Below, piece after piece: positions 18,233 through 27,472 of a stretch of DNA of 64,000 nt. The notes beneath the pieces were generated by a model, which had not been told where the DNA came from, did not search any database, and saw only the letters and a program-made list of their open reading frames with translations. The stretch is from a candidate division Zixibacteria bacterium RBG-1 (lineage in GTDB: Bacteria > Zixibacteria > MSB-5A5 > DSPP01 > RBG-1). A program made the position numbers and the translations under genes. Numbering within the stretch: the stretch's first letter is position 1; the number at the start of each line of letters is the position of its first letter. The DNA lies in contig AUYT01000001.1 in assembly GCA_000447245.1 (NCBI GenBank), positions 1,172,001 to 1,236,000 on the forward strand, in the 5' to 3' direction.

Positions 18233-19792
18233 ATGGAAAGCTGGATTTTAACTATAGTCACTTTTCTACCACTTGTAGGGATTTTTCTAATTCTTCCAGT
18301 TAGCAGGACCAAGCCCAACTTAGTCAGACAAATTGCCCTGGGAGTTTCGGTTCTGACATTTTTATTTTCACTTTATCTATACTTTAACTTTGATTCTGCC
18401 ACTGCTGATTTTCAGTTTGTCATCAATGTCCCCTGGATTAAAAGCTTGGGAATCAGCTACTTTATGGGGATAGACGGAATCAGTTTATTTTTGATTCTTT
18501 TGACTACTTTCTTGACCGTGGTTTCCATTTTATCCACCTGGACCGCAGTAACGGAAAAAGTCAAAGGATTCATGATCTCGATGCTGCTTCTGGAGACCGG
18601 AATGATAGGAGTGTTTGTTGCGCTGGATTTATTTTTATTTTATGTCTTCTGGGAAGCGATGCTTATTCCCATGTATTTTTTGATAGGAATCTGGGGAGGC
18701 CCCAGAAGAATTTATGCCACTATTAAATTTGTTTTATTCACCCTGTTCGGTTCTCTATTAATGTTAGTAGCCATTATCGTTTTATACTTCCTGCAGCACA
18801 GCTACACCGGGGTTTACACTTTTAATTTACTGGAAATGTATAAAGTGGTTCTGCCTTACGGAGCCCAGTTCTGGCTATTTTATGCTTTCGCTCTGGCTTT
18901 TGCCATCAAAGTGCCTCTGTTTCCTTTCCACACCTGGTTACCGGATGCTCACGTAGAAGCACCTACGGCCGGTTCAGTAATTTTAGCCGGGGTCCTGCTT
19001 AAAATGGGGACCTACGGGTTCTTGAGATTCTGTTTACCTCTTTTTCCGGATGCTTATCAATCTGCTATTCCTTTGATTTCCATTTTGGCTTTAATCGGAA
19101 TTATCTACGGAGCTATGGTGGCCATGGTGCAGAAAGATGTTAAATCTCTGGTAGCCTATTCATCGGTCTCGCATTTAGGTTTTGTAATGTTAGGGTTATT
19201 CGCGCTAAACGTGCAATCAGTACAGGGCGGAATTTTACAGATGATAAATCACGGCATCTCCACCGGGGCTTTGTTCTTATTAGTGGGAATGATTTATGAA
19301 AGAAGGCATACCCGTCTGATAGAAGATTTCGGGGGAGTGGCCAAAGTGATGCCGATCTTTGCAGCTTTCTTTATGATTGTCACTCTGTCCTCCATCGGCT
19401 TGCCGGGGACTAACGGATTTATAGGAGAATTTTTGATAATTTTGGGAGCTTTCAAATCTAATGTAGTCTATGCCATCTTAGCCGCTTTGGGAGTGATTTT
19501 AGCCGCAATTTATATGCTGTGGATGTATCAGAGAGTATTTTTCGGCAAGGTCGATAAACCTGCCAATGAAAAACTTTTGGATTTGAATTTAAGAGAAAAG
19601 TTAATTTTGGTTCCTTTAGTGATTTTAATCTTCTGGATAGGATTGTACCCGAAGCCCTATTTATCCAAAATGGAGAAGTCGGTGACCTCGCTATTTGAAT
19701 TGGCGGGACAGAAGAGCCAGGCCCTGGAAAATAATCCAGCAGGGACCTTGATTTCAAAAACCCTAAATGTGAAACAGTACAGCTTAAAATAA
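18233..19792 (+). CDS. nuoM: NADH-quinone oxidoreductase subunit M
   Basis: The 519-residue antiporter-like subunit has about 14 helices. The conserved Glu lies in [12 protein letters not shown] and the pumping Lys region is [20 protein letters not shown]. Its C-terminus, about 25 residues after the last helix, is slightly longer than average. One base separates it from nuoN. Confidence 0.96.
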   Translation: MESWILTIVTFLPLVGIFLILPVSRTKPNLVRQIALGVSVLTFLFSLYLYFNFDSATADFQFVINVPWIKSLGISYFMGIDGISLFLILLTTFLTVVSILSTWTAVTEKVKGFMISMLLLETGMIGVFVALDLFLFYVFWEAMLIPMYFLIGIWGGPRRIYATIKFVLFTLFGSLLMLVAIIVLYFLQHSYTGVYTFNLLEMYKVVLPYGAQFWLFYAFALAFAIKVPLFPFHTWLPDAHVEAPTAGSVILAGVLLKMGTYGFLRFCLPLFPDAYQSAIPLISILALIGIIYGAMVAMVQKDVKSLVAYSSVSHLGFVMLGLFALNVQSVQGGILQMINHGISTGALFLLVGMIYERRHTRLIEDFGGVAKVMPIFAAFFMIVTLSSIGLPGTNGFIGEFLIILGAFKSNVVYAILAALGVILAAIYMLWMYQRVFFGKVDKPANEKLLDLNLREKLILVPLVILIFWIGLYPKPYLSKMEKSVTSLFELAGQKSQALENNPAGTLISKTLNVKQYSLK

Positions 19793-19793
19793 A

Positions 19794-21233
19794 ATGCCGA
19801 TTACAATTCCTCCCATCGATTTTCGAGTGATAATGCCGGAAATTGTTATCACTTTGTTTGCCTGCTTAGTAATGCTGCTGGAGCCATTTTTACCGGACAG
19901 GAGGAAATGGATTTTACCTCACCTAAGCTCTCTAGGAGTTTTTGTGGCGGCCTATTTCTGTTTACCTCTCTGGAATTCAAATCTTTTGCTCTGGCAAGGG
20001 CAGGCCTTGGGGGATAATTTGGCGGTAATTTTTAAAATTATTTTTCTTCTGGGAACTTTGCTGACGATTCTAATTTCTTACTTAAAATCCGGACATCACT
20101 GGGGCGGGGAGTATTACTCCCTAATCCTATTTTCCACCTTAGGGATGATGATAATGGCTTCTTCTTCGGATTTAATTGTGATTTTTTTAGGTTTAGAGGT
20201 GATGTCAATCGCCCTATATGTTTTGGCTGGTTTCAACCGAAGCGATTTGAAGTCCAACGAGTCAGCCATGAAATATTTTTTGATGGGGGCTTTTTCCACC
20301 GGATTTTTACTGTATGGAATTGCCTTGATTTATGGAACGACAGGCAGCACTAATTTAAATATCTTAGTCAACAATCCCCATCTGACAGAGCCGCTATTTA
20401 TTACCGGCTTAGGACTAATTTTGGTCGGTTTAGCCTTCAAAGTCGCCACGGTCCCTTTCCACATGTGGGTGCCGGATGTGTATGAAGGTGCCCCCACTCC
20501 CATTACCGCTTTTATGGCAGCCGGTCCCAAGGCGGCCGGTTTTGCGGCTTTACTGCGCGTTTTTCTAATCGGCTTAACTCCTCTGGCTCCTATGTGGATT
20601 ACTATTTTATGGATCTTGGCAGTTTTGACCATGACCTTAGGAAATGTTTTAGCCATTGCCCAGATGAATATCAAAAGAATGCTGGCCTATTCATCCATTG
20701 CCCATGCCGGCTATATTTTAATCAGCGTAGTAGCCGGCGGAGATGACGGGTTGTCCTCTTCAGTTTTTTACTTACTGGTATATTCTCTGATGACCATCGG
20801 GTCATTTGCTGTAATCATTGCCCTAGGTGAAAAGGGTGAGAAAAATGAAGAGCTACCAGATTATCGTGGTCTGGGTTTAAAATACCCCCTATTGGGGGTC
20901 TGCATGACCATTTTTATGGTTTCGCTTTCCGGAATTCCTCCCACAGCCGGTTTTGTGGGAAAGTTTTATATCTTTTCAGCCGCTGTGAAAAATGGCCAAC
21001 TGGAGTTAGCCATAATCGGAGTTTTAAACAGCTTAATATCAGTTTACTATTATTTAAGAGTGGTGGTGATAATGTTCATGCAGGAAGCTCCTTCTCCATC
21101 TGTGGTCCCGCATTCTTCCTGGTCGGTCCAGCTGGCTTTATGGCTGACAGCTATGGCCACTTTGGGTCTGGGGATATTCCCGGACATTTTGTTTAAAATA
21201 ACCCAGCAGAGCTGGCTTTTTACGCTTAGATAG
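19794..21233 (+). CDS. nuoN: NADH-quinone oxidoreductase subunit N
   Basis: The 479-residue antiporter-like subunit is the last gene of the operon. FLGLEVMSIALYVL and KVATVPFHMWVPDVYEGAPT are the Glu and Lys landmarks. No strong terminator follows; the 56-bp gap to the next gene carries that gene's ribosome-binding site. Confidence 0.96.
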   Translation: MPITIPPIDFRVIMPEIVITLFACLVMLLEPFLPDRRKWILPHLSSLGVFVAAYFCLPLWNSNLLLWQGQALGDNLAVIFKIIFLLGTLLTILISYLKSGHHWGGEYYSLILFSTLGMMIMASSSDLIVIFLGLEVMSIALYVLAGFNRSDLKSNESAMKYFLMGAFSTGFLLYGIALIYGTTGSTNLNILVNNPHLTEPLFITGLGLILVGLAFKVATVPFHMWVPDVYEGAPTPITAFMAAGPKAAGFAALLRVFLIGLTPLAPMWITILWILAVLTMTLGNVLAIAQMNIKRMLAYSSIAHAGYILISVVAGGDDGLSSSVFYLLVYSLMTIGSFAVIIALGEKGEKNEELPDYRGLGLKYPLLGVCMTIFMVSLSGIPPTAGFVGKFYIFSAAVKNGQLELAIIGVLNSLISVYYYLRVVVIMFMQEAPSPSVVPHSSWSVQLALWLTAMATLGLGIFPDILFKITQQSWLFTLR

Positions 21234-21289
21234 GACTTGCTTTTTGAAAATAAAAAAAGTATTATAAATTTAAAATCGGAGGTAACAAA

Positions 21290-21721
21290 ATGAAAAATAT
21301 GAGTGTGCTGACTGAAAAAGCAAAAGAGCAGGGATTGAGATTGACCAGACAAAGAAAGGTAGTGTATGAAGAATTGACCAAAGTTGATACTCATCCCCGG
21401 GCCGAAGAGGTTTTTCAGATGGTTAAACGTCGTTTGCCGCAGGTCTCCTTAGGAACTGTCTACCGCAATCTCAAAACCCTGAAAGAGATGGGGCTGATCT
21501 CGGAATACAAATATGCCCGCAACTACAGCCGTTTTGACGCCCGGATGGAAGCCCATAATCACTTCACCTGTCTGAAATGCGACCGGGTGTTTGATCTATT
21601 GGAGCCGCCCAATTTGAATTTCCAACAGATCCTGCCCAAACAGTCCGGTTTTAAAGTCCGATATTCCCGCTTAGAATTTTACGGAGAATGCCCGAATTGC
21701 TCTAGGATGAATTCATTCTAG
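21290..21721 (+). CDS. perR: PerR-type Fur family metal-dependent repressor
   Basis: The 143-residue protein has a winged helix (residues 15-80, LGTVYRNLKTL as recognition helix) and a dimerisation domain. Aligned by eye to B. subtilis PerR with a two-residue offset, all the regulatory metal ligands are present: H35, D83, H89, H91 and D102, and the structural zinc Cys C94, C97, C134, C137. An Asp rather than Glu at 102 favours a peroxide sensor over an iron sensor. The Shine-Dalgarno site GGAGG is eight bases before ATG. The ferritin-like gene downstream is a plausible target or partner. The A/T-rich gap upstream may hold its own operator but no clean site was fixed. Confidence 0.85.
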   Translation: MKNMSVLTEKAKEQGLRLTRQRKVVYEELTKVDTHPRAEEVFQMVKRRLPQVSLGTVYRNLKTLKEMGLISEYKYARNYSRFDARMEAHNHFTCLKCDRVFDLLEPPNLNFQQILPKQSGFKVRYSRLEFYGECPNCSRMNSF

Positions 21722-21947
21722 CCAGCAGGAACTATTGGCTGGCCCAAGAAATTTTTATGAGTCAGAACGCATCCGATTTTGACCCAGAGCAGAATAGTAC
21801 ACTTAAGTTCAGGTATGTTCCATGGAAGAGTTGTTTTTTTAAATGAATGATAGAGAAATATCAGCTCAGAAAACTTATATTCGGCCACCAAAGCCAGATT
21901 AAAACCAGATACTTCAAACTGCAGATAACATTAACTAAGGAGCAGAA

Positions 21948-22364
21948 ATGGATAAGAAAACTTTGATTGAGCATCTCAATCATGATTTAGAAGGGGAGAT
22001 GGGGGCGGTCATTCATTATACCCTGTACGCCAAAACGGTCAAAGGTCCTTACTATGAAGATGTGGCCGAAATGTTTGACAAGTTAGCTATGGTAGAATTT
22101 GAGCATATGAAGGAGTTGGCAGACCAAATTGTACTTTTAGGCGGAACTCCCTCGACTACCCCCAGACCTATGAAGTTACTGCGTAGGTTGGATGAATTGG
22201 TTAAGTACAATCTGGAGCAGGAAGAGATCGCTATCGAAGATTATAAAAAGCGGATCAAAGAGGCTGAGCAATTAGGTGAAGTGGGGGTACGCCTGATGAT
22301 TGAACATATTATAGCAGAAGAGTACCAACATTTTTTGAGCTTCAAGCGACTTTTGGGAAAATAG
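21948..22364 (+). CDS. Bacterioferritin-like diiron ferritin
   Basis: The 138-residue four-helix protein has the ferritin-like carboxylate/His set E17, E50-x2-H53, E93 and E125-x2-H128, matching the bacterioferritin ferroxidase site. The residue after E50 is Phe where bacterioferritin has the haem-binding Met, so haem is unlikely. It could store iron or detoxify peroxide in the cytoplasm. An AAGGAG site sits upstream of ATG 21948. The position after a PerR-type gene fits an iron/peroxide stress role. The 226-bp gap before it holds only a weak GCCAG/CTGGC hairpin at 21721-21743. Confidence 0.8.
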   Translation: MDKKTLIEHLNHDLEGEMGAVIHYTLYAKTVKGPYYEDVAEMFDKLAMVEFEHMKELADQIVLLGGTPSTTPRPMKLLRRLDELVKYNLEQEEIAIEDYKKRIKEAEQLGEVGVRLMIEHIIAEEYQHFLSFKRLLGK

Positions 22365-22556
22365 CTGACCTTAGGTCATAAAGCTGATTACTGAGAAATA
22401 TAAGTTTGAATACTTAGATATTGACTTCCGGCCAGAAATCCATCAAACCAGTTTTGGATTATTATTGAAATTTATTATAGTTAATGGTTAATTAAACTAA
22501 AACAAACTCCAAGAGGTGGTTTTTACAAGAGCTAATAATACTTAAATCCAAGAAAG

Positions 22557-23270
22557 ATGACAGAACTATCCAGAGCCGAAGAAAAATACGGGAAAGAGTA
22601 TTTTGATTTAGGAATAGGAAGTAATTACAGATGCGGAGCTAAGTTTGACAAGGGGACTCAAGCTTTGTTAAAGCACCGGCTGGAGATTTTAAAAAAACAT
22701 GTTTCTTATCCCTTAAATCAGATTAAGATTTTGGATATCGGCTGTGCCAAAGGATTTTTCCTCTCTTTATGCGACCAGGAGGGCTGGCAGACTTTTGGCG
22801 TGGATATTTCCAGCTATGCCCTTTCTTTTACTCCCCAGTATACCAAAGCCAACCTCTTAAAATTGGATGTCAGCCGGGAGCGCTTTCCGTTTGCAGACAA
22901 TTTTTTTGAGGCGGTGGTCTTTTTTGATGTAATCGAACATCTGGAAAAAGATGAATTCTTTTTGAACGAAATTAAAAGAGTGCTCAAAGATAAGGGAACT
23001 TTCATGCTGGTAACCCCGGATGGAAAATCCAGATGGGATAAGGATATCACCCATATCAATATTTACCGGAAAAAAGATTTGATAAATAAATTAAAAAAAT
23101 TTGGTTTTGAAAGTTTGCACAGCGAAGAGGAAAGGGGGTATTCAGTCAGAATCATCCCCTTGAGACGCTTTAAGCCCCTGGATTTCATGAATCGAAAGGT
23201 GTGCGACCTTCTGGGCTGTTATCTAAAAGGTCTGATAATAGCTGGAAGAGTAAATAAGGAAAAAATCTAA
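22557..23270 (+). CDS. Class I SAM-dependent methyltransferase
   Basis: The 237-residue protein has motif I ILDIGCAKGFF near residue 58, an acidic end of strand 2 (GVDIS) and motif IV VVFFDVIEHLEKDE, typical of Methyltransf_11 enzymes. The substrate is not evident. Related proteins near glycosyltransferases methylate lipids or sugars, but the neighbours here give no hint. There is no membrane segment. ATG 22557 has no clear Shine-Dalgarno site. Confidence 0.8.
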   Translation: MTELSRAEEKYGKEYFDLGIGSNYRCGAKFDKGTQALLKHRLEILKKHVSYPLNQIKILDIGCAKGFFLSLCDQEGWQTFGVDISSYALSFTPQYTKANLLKLDVSRERFPFADNFFEAVVFFDVIEHLEKDEFFLNEIKRVLKDKGTFMLVTPDGKSRWDKDITHINIYRKKDLINKLKKFGFESLHSEEERGYSVRIIPLRRFKPLDFMNRKVCDLLGCYLKGLIIAGRVNKEKI

Positions 23271-23321
23271 AGCACTGAAAATTAATTTGAGAATTTAACC
23301 CAAAAAACCAAAGGAGTCAAA

Positions 23322-24824
23322 ATGGAAGTCAAAGTTTTGAATACAGATTTAGCCCAGATAAAAGATGAGGCAGTAGCTATAACTTTTTTCGAAGGAGAAA
23401 AGGTTTTAAAAGGGAAGGGGAAGCAGTTGGACAGTTTACTTTCGGGCGGAATTTCTAATTTAATTAAGAGCGGAGATTTCACCGGAAAAGCTGGTCAGGT
23501 GGCTGTCTTTTATCCTCAAAATGGATACGGTACCAAAAGGGTCTTTTTAATCGGCTTAGGGAAAAAAGAGAAATTCGACCTGGATAAAATCCGGGCGGCT
23601 GGAGGGAGAGCAGTTCAGAAAGCCAAAGAATTAAAATTAAAGCGATTCGCTTTTATCTATCCTGATAATCTGCCAGCTAAATTTCAAAATCAGGATGTAG
23701 CTCAAGCCCTCACCGAGGGAGTCATTTTGGCTAATTATGAGATGGCTAAATATAAGACCGTGGATAAAGACAAAATTATAAGCATAGAGGATGTTACCCT
23801 CATAGAAAAGGACTCCAAAAAATCCTCTGCCATAAACAAAGGTCGTGAAATCGGTGAGATAACTTCCTGGTCCGCCTGTTTAACCCGGGATTGGGTGAAC
23901 TTCCCTCCCAATGAATTAACCCCTACCAAACTTGGCGAAGAGAGCAAGAAACTTGCCTTAAAGTATAACGTTAAGTGTCAGGTGCTATCTCCTGAAGAAA
24001 TAAAGAAGTTAGGTATGGGGGCATTATTGGGAGTAGCCAAGGGAAGCCAGGAGCCATGCAGGTTTATAATCTTGGAATATAACGGGGGCCGCAAGACCGA
24101 AAGTCCGGTGGTCTTGGTCGGCAAAGGTATCACCTTCGACTCTGGTGGAATTTCTATCAAGCCGGCGGAAAATATGGACCAGATGAAAGGGGACATGGCC
24201 GGAGCGGCTACGGTAATTTCGGCTGGCTTAGGTGCAGCTCGGTTAAAACTGCCGGTAAACTTAGTAGTGTTGGTTCCCACCACTGAAAATTTACCATCCG
24301 GGACCGCTTACAAGCCGGGAGATATTTTGACCTCTATGTCAGGCAAGACCATTGAAGTATTAAACACGGATGCGGAAGGGCGGGTGGTTCTGGCTGATGC
24401 TTTGGCTTATGCTTCCAGATATAAACCGCAAGCGGTGATTGACCTGGCCACTCTGACCGGTGCCTGTGTTGTTGCTCTGGGGAATGTGGCGGCTGGAATG
24501 TTAGGGACGGATGATAAACTCAAAAACCGGCTGAAAGATGCCAGCAAAAAGACGGCTGAAAAGCTGTGGGAGCTGCCCCTATTTGAAGAATATGAGGAGC
24601 AGATTAAAAGCAATATTGCGGATGTGAAGAATACCGGCGGCCGTCCGGCCGGGGCGATTACGGCGGCTTATTTTCTGAAGATGTTTGCGGATGGGTATCC
24701 CTGGGTGCATCTGGATATTGCCGGGATGGATTTGGAGGAGAAGGGGAAGGCCTATGTTCCGAAGGGTGGGTCGGGGTATGGGGTGAGGTTATTGATTCAG
24801 ATGTTGAGGGATTGGAGAAGGTAG
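23322..24824 (+). CDS. pepA: Leucyl aminopeptidase (M17)
   Basis: The 500-residue cytosolic M17 aminopeptidase has an N-terminal macro-like domain and a C-terminal catalytic domain. GKGITFDSGGISIKP carries the metal-binding Lys and Asp, MKGDMAGAA the next Asp, and NTDAEGRVVLADAL is the family signature with Asp, Glu and the bicarbonate-site Arg. It is full length. AAAGGAG precedes ATG. It hydrolyses N-terminal residues from peptides using two metal ions. Confidence 0.95.
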   Translation: MEVKVLNTDLAQIKDEAVAITFFEGEKVLKGKGKQLDSLLSGGISNLIKSGDFTGKAGQVAVFYPQNGYGTKRVFLIGLGKKEKFDLDKIRAAGGRAVQKAKELKLKRFAFIYPDNLPAKFQNQDVAQALTEGVILANYEMAKYKTVDKDKIISIEDVTLIEKDSKKSSAINKGREIGEITSWSACLTRDWVNFPPNELTPTKLGEESKKLALKYNVKCQVLSPEEIKKLGMGALLGVAKGSQEPCRFIILEYNGGRKTESPVVLVGKGITFDSGGISIKPAENMDQMKGDMAGAATVISAGLGAARLKLPVNLVVLVPTTENLPSGTAYKPGDILTSMSGKTIEVLNTDAEGRVVLADALAYASRYKPQAVIDLATLTGACVVALGNVAAGMLGTDDKLKNRLKDASKKTAEKLWELPLFEEYEEQIKSNIADVKNTGGRPAGAITAAYFLKMFADGYPWVHLDIAGMDLEEKGKAYVPKGGSGYGVRLLIQMLRDWRR

Positions 24825-24940
24825 GTCTATTTTTGGTAATGTCTTATGTTGATGGTAATTATTTAGACTTCGGCTACTACATAGTGTGACTAATTAAATT
24901 GTAAGTTTTTACTTATACTTTTGTTAAACAGGAGGATAAA

Positions 24941-25291
24941 ATGAGAGTAGATTTAAAATCTATGATTTTGGGAATTGTTATAGGTTTGGTTTTTTTTATG
25001 GTAGGGAAAGAGTTCAGGGGGAATCCCAATCGATATCAAATCATATCAAATGGAAGTTCAGCTCCTTTGGGTTCGTTTCTTTTAGATTCGAAAACTGGGA
25101 GGAGCTATCTTCTTCTGGGCACTAGAGATGGAGATTGGAGGGGCAGACTGATATGGTATCAGTGTGCAATAGAGTCGATGAGCCGGAAATGGGAAAGCGA
25201 TATCATGGAACAGCGTCTTGATACTAACAGAAAATCAAAAATACCGCTTGAAGCCCTAAAGGGGTATGACAAATCCATCGAGAAGCCCTAG
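24941..25291 (+). CDS. Small membrane-anchored hypothetical protein
   Basis: A 116-residue protein with an N-terminal hydrophobic segment (about residues 8-22, MILGIVIGLVFFMVG) and a soluble tail. The tail has a strand-like segment, GSFLLDSKTGRSYLLLG, ending DGDWRGRLIWYQ, which resembles small exported proteins that report a stored field. No family is recognised. An AGGAGG site nine bases before ATG supports it as a real gene. It begins a run of three low-GC small genes. Confidence 0.6.
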   Translation: MRVDLKSMILGIVIGLVFFMVGKEFRGNPNRYQIISNGSSAPLGSFLLDSKTGRSYLLLGTRDGDWRGRLIWYQCAIESMSRKWESDIMEQRLDTNRKSKIPLEALKGYDKSIEKP

Positions 25292-25417
25292 AATAACCCA
25301 ATAAAAGATCCAAACCAAGCAAAAAATGAGCTGAGAAATCAAACTAAGACACTACCGAAAAAAATGAAATTAAGACACTACCAGATTTTTCAATGTTCTA
25401 TCTTAGCTAGGACTAAA

Positions 25418-25798
25418 ATGAGAAAGTTAATCTATTTCGTCACATTTTTCCTTTTTTCTTGTGCTGCCTATGAGAAGTTTGACATCCCAGACCCATACGA
25501 GGAGCAAAGAAAGTATGAAGAGGAGCGAAGAAAGTATGAAGAAATAAATCAATTTCTCAAGGGGTTGAGTTACGATGAGACTTTAATACTTTTCGGTGAA
25601 CCAACTTCCACTACACAAGGCGATGAAATATTTGTAGCGACCTGGAAAAATGAAAAAGAAAGTGTTGCTACGTGGCCACTCAAAATAGGAAAAAGACAAG
25701 TATACCATCACATTACACTTTCACATGGAGAAAAATTTAAACTAATTTTTGATAAGGAAAGTAGAAAAGTGATGGGCTGGCGCTATAAAAATTGGTGA
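25418..25798 (+). CDS. Small putative lipoprotein
   Basis: The start is placed at ATG 25418, where the protein opens MRKLIYFVTFFLFSCAA: a signal peptide with a lipobox-like LFSC. An upstream ATG at 25364 would bury this signal. The 126-residue product has a Glu/Arg/Tyr-rich heptad-like stretch after the Cys (EEQRKYEEERRKYEE), then a compact domain with LSYDETLILFGEP, like SmpA/OmlA-type small lipoproteins. The function is unknown. Confidence 0.55.
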   Translation: MRKLIYFVTFFLFSCAAYEKFDIPDPYEEQRKYEEERRKYEEINQFLKGLSYDETLILFGEPTSTTQGDEIFVATWKNEKESVATWPLKIGKRQVYHHITLSHGEKFKLIFDKESRKVMGWRYKNW

Positions 25799-25868
25799 TT
25801 TTATAAATTTAGAAGAGAAGGCGAGTTGACTTAAAAAAGCATGAAATAAAGTTTTTCCTAACTTAACA

Positions 25869-26315
25869 ATGGCCGACAATCCCAACATCCTACTTCACTT
25901 GATGCAGGAAGAATGGAACCATGCGAGACACTTAGAAAGCCAACGCTCGACCATGACTAATTTCATAATTATAATAGCCGCTGGAATCCAAGGATTTTTA
26001 GCTCAGAAAGGTTTTAAAGTAGAGTCGTTGCCATTGGCACTAGTATTATTTATAATTGGAGTATATGGCGCAATATTTTCTTGGAAACTAGAGGTAATTC
26101 GGATGTATCATGTCGACTTAGCCCTAGAGTTGAGAAAGAGGTTAAGTGTATTGTGCCCTGATTCTCAATTTGAAAAAATCTCCGAAGAAGTTGGCGGAAG
26201 ATATCGCAATAGATTTCTATTGTGGCCAGGAATCCCTCTATGGCTCCTTTGGGTAGTATTACATTCTATATTTGCGACGCTGGGTCTTCTTTATACTGGA
26301 ATTATTCTTTTTTAG
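25869..26315 (+). CDS. Hypothetical membrane protein (RipA-family-like)
   Basis: A 148-residue protein with three to four hydrophobic helices (about residues 30-45, 55-72, 120-146) and a charged central loop. The N-terminus EEWNHARHLESQRSTMTNF followed by two close helices resembles small octameric membrane proteins of the RipA type, but this is a resemblance by eye only. The function is unknown. Confidence 0.5.
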   Translation: MADNPNILLHLMQEEWNHARHLESQRSTMTNFIIIIAAGIQGFLAQKGFKVESLPLALVLFIIGVYGAIFSWKLEVIRMYHVDLALELRKRLSVLCPDSQFEKISEEVGGRYRNRFLLWPGIPLWLLWVVLHSIFATLGLLYTGIILF

Positions 26316-26318
26316 TTT

Positions 26319-26432
26319 GTAGACCCAGCTTGTCCTCAAGCTGGGAGAGGAACTTGGGCCTATGAGATATAACTAACCCCTCCCTAACCCTCCCCTAAAA
26401 GGAGAGGGAAGTTGGGGACAACATGGGTCTAC
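26319..26432. repeat. Inverted-repeat element E1
   Basis: It starts GTAGACCCAGCTTGTCC and ends GGACAACATGGGTCTAC, so the outer 9 bp (GTAGACCCA/TGGGTCTAC) are inverted. An internal CTCAAGCTGGG pairs with the left arm and an imperfect CCCTCCCCT/AGGAGAGGG hairpin lies at 26388-26409. E2 at 27335-27437 has the same two ends. There is no coding capacity. Confidence 0.8.
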
Positions 26433-26492
26433 GGAGCTTGACACACCTATCCGCCTGTGGACGGGCAGGTTCAACAGAGGTAATATAAAAGT

Positions 26493-27305
26493 ATGAAAAA
26501 CATTAATAGCAATAAAAAGGAGTTGGCACCAGAACCAAATAAATTGAGCGTAGGAATTATTGGAGCCGGTCAGATTGGTAGTGCAGTGATACGACAATAC
26601 ACGAAGGCAGGTCATCGGGTAAAATTCACTAATGCAAGCGGTGTTGAAAAACTTAAAAGTTTAGCCATAGAAACAGGGGCTTCAGCAGTTACAATAGGAG
26701 ATGTTGTTACTGAGGTGGATGTAATTGTAATAGCTATTCCATTGATAGAAGTTCCTAAGTTGGCTAAGCAGCTTCTTAATAATATTTCAGCCAAAACTAC
26801 AATTGTTGACACTTGTAACTATTATCCTATCAGAGACGGTAAAATTGAAGACATTGAGAATGGAATGCCTGAAAGTGTTTGGGTATCTAATCAACTGCAA
26901 CGACCTGTAATAAAGGCTTACAACAGTATTCTTGCAGGCTCTCTAATCAATTCAGGTCTTGCGAAAGGGACTGCTTCACGTATTGCCCTTCCCATTTCAG
27001 GCGATGACAAATCATCAAAAAATTTAGTGTCCATACTAGTTAATGATAGTGGGTTTGATGCTGTTGATATTGGCAGCCTACAAAATTCCTGGAGACAACA
27101 GCCGGGTAGCCCTATTTACTGCACCGACTTGACATCGGCACAACTAAAACAATCGCTTACAAAAGCAAAAAAAGAAGTGCTTCCCGAAAGACGAGAACTT
27201 GCCTTGCAATTCATTTTAAAGCAAGATCCTAAGCAGTGGATGGATTGGTGGAAAGAATGCGTGCAAAACAATAGAATAATTTATGAAAGTGATTTAACAG
27301 TTTAG
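26493..27305 (+). CDS. NADPH-dependent F420 reductase-like dinucleotide-binding protein
   Basis: The 270-residue protein opens with a Rossmann motif GIIGAGQIGSAVIRQY (residues 22-37), then VDVIVIAIPLIEVPKL, and resembles the COG2085 family (F420H2:NADP oxidoreductase-like). The C-terminal third, with SLQNSWRQQPGSP, suits the predicted-dinucleotide-binding branch. A F420 cofactor cannot be inferred from the window. It is bracketed by two related inverted-repeat elements, E1 and E2, and its base use looks unlike its neighbours, so gene acquisition is possible. Confidence 0.75.
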   Translation: MKNINSNKKELAPEPNKLSVGIIGAGQIGSAVIRQYTKAGHRVKFTNASGVEKLKSLAIETGASAVTIGDVVTEVDVIVIAIPLIEVPKLAKQLLNNISAKTTIVDTCNYYPIRDGKIEDIENGMPESVWVSNQLQRPVIKAYNSILAGSLINSGLAKGTASRIALPISGDDKSSKNLVSILVNDSGFDAVDIGSLQNSWRQQPGSPIYCTDLTSAQLKQSLTKAKKEVLPERRELALQFILKQDPKQWMDWWKECVQNNRIIYESDLTV

Positions 27306-27334
27306 ACGGCATGGATCAGAAAATAAATTAGTTT

Positions 27335-27437
27335 GTAGACCCAGCTTGTCCCACGGGATGGTGTAACCTATCTCAAGCTGGGGGATGGATGTGGAGGATT
27401 TGTACTTAATCCCACGTTGAGGACAACGTGGGTCTAC
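27335..27437. repeat. Inverted-repeat element E2 (with nested insert)
   Basis: The ends match E1: GTAGACCCAGCTTGTCC on the left and GGACAACGTGGGTCTAC on the right. Between the left TTGTCC and CTCAAGCTGGG, E2 carries about 20 extra bases, CACGGGATGGTGTAACCTAT, that E1 lacks. That insert is shared with 41500-41527 and 53318-53344. The right half also forms CCCACGTTG/CAACGTGGG. Confidence 0.8.
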
Positions 27438-27472
27438 AGGTTTGCGTAATACAATTAAAAAAGGAGATTCCA

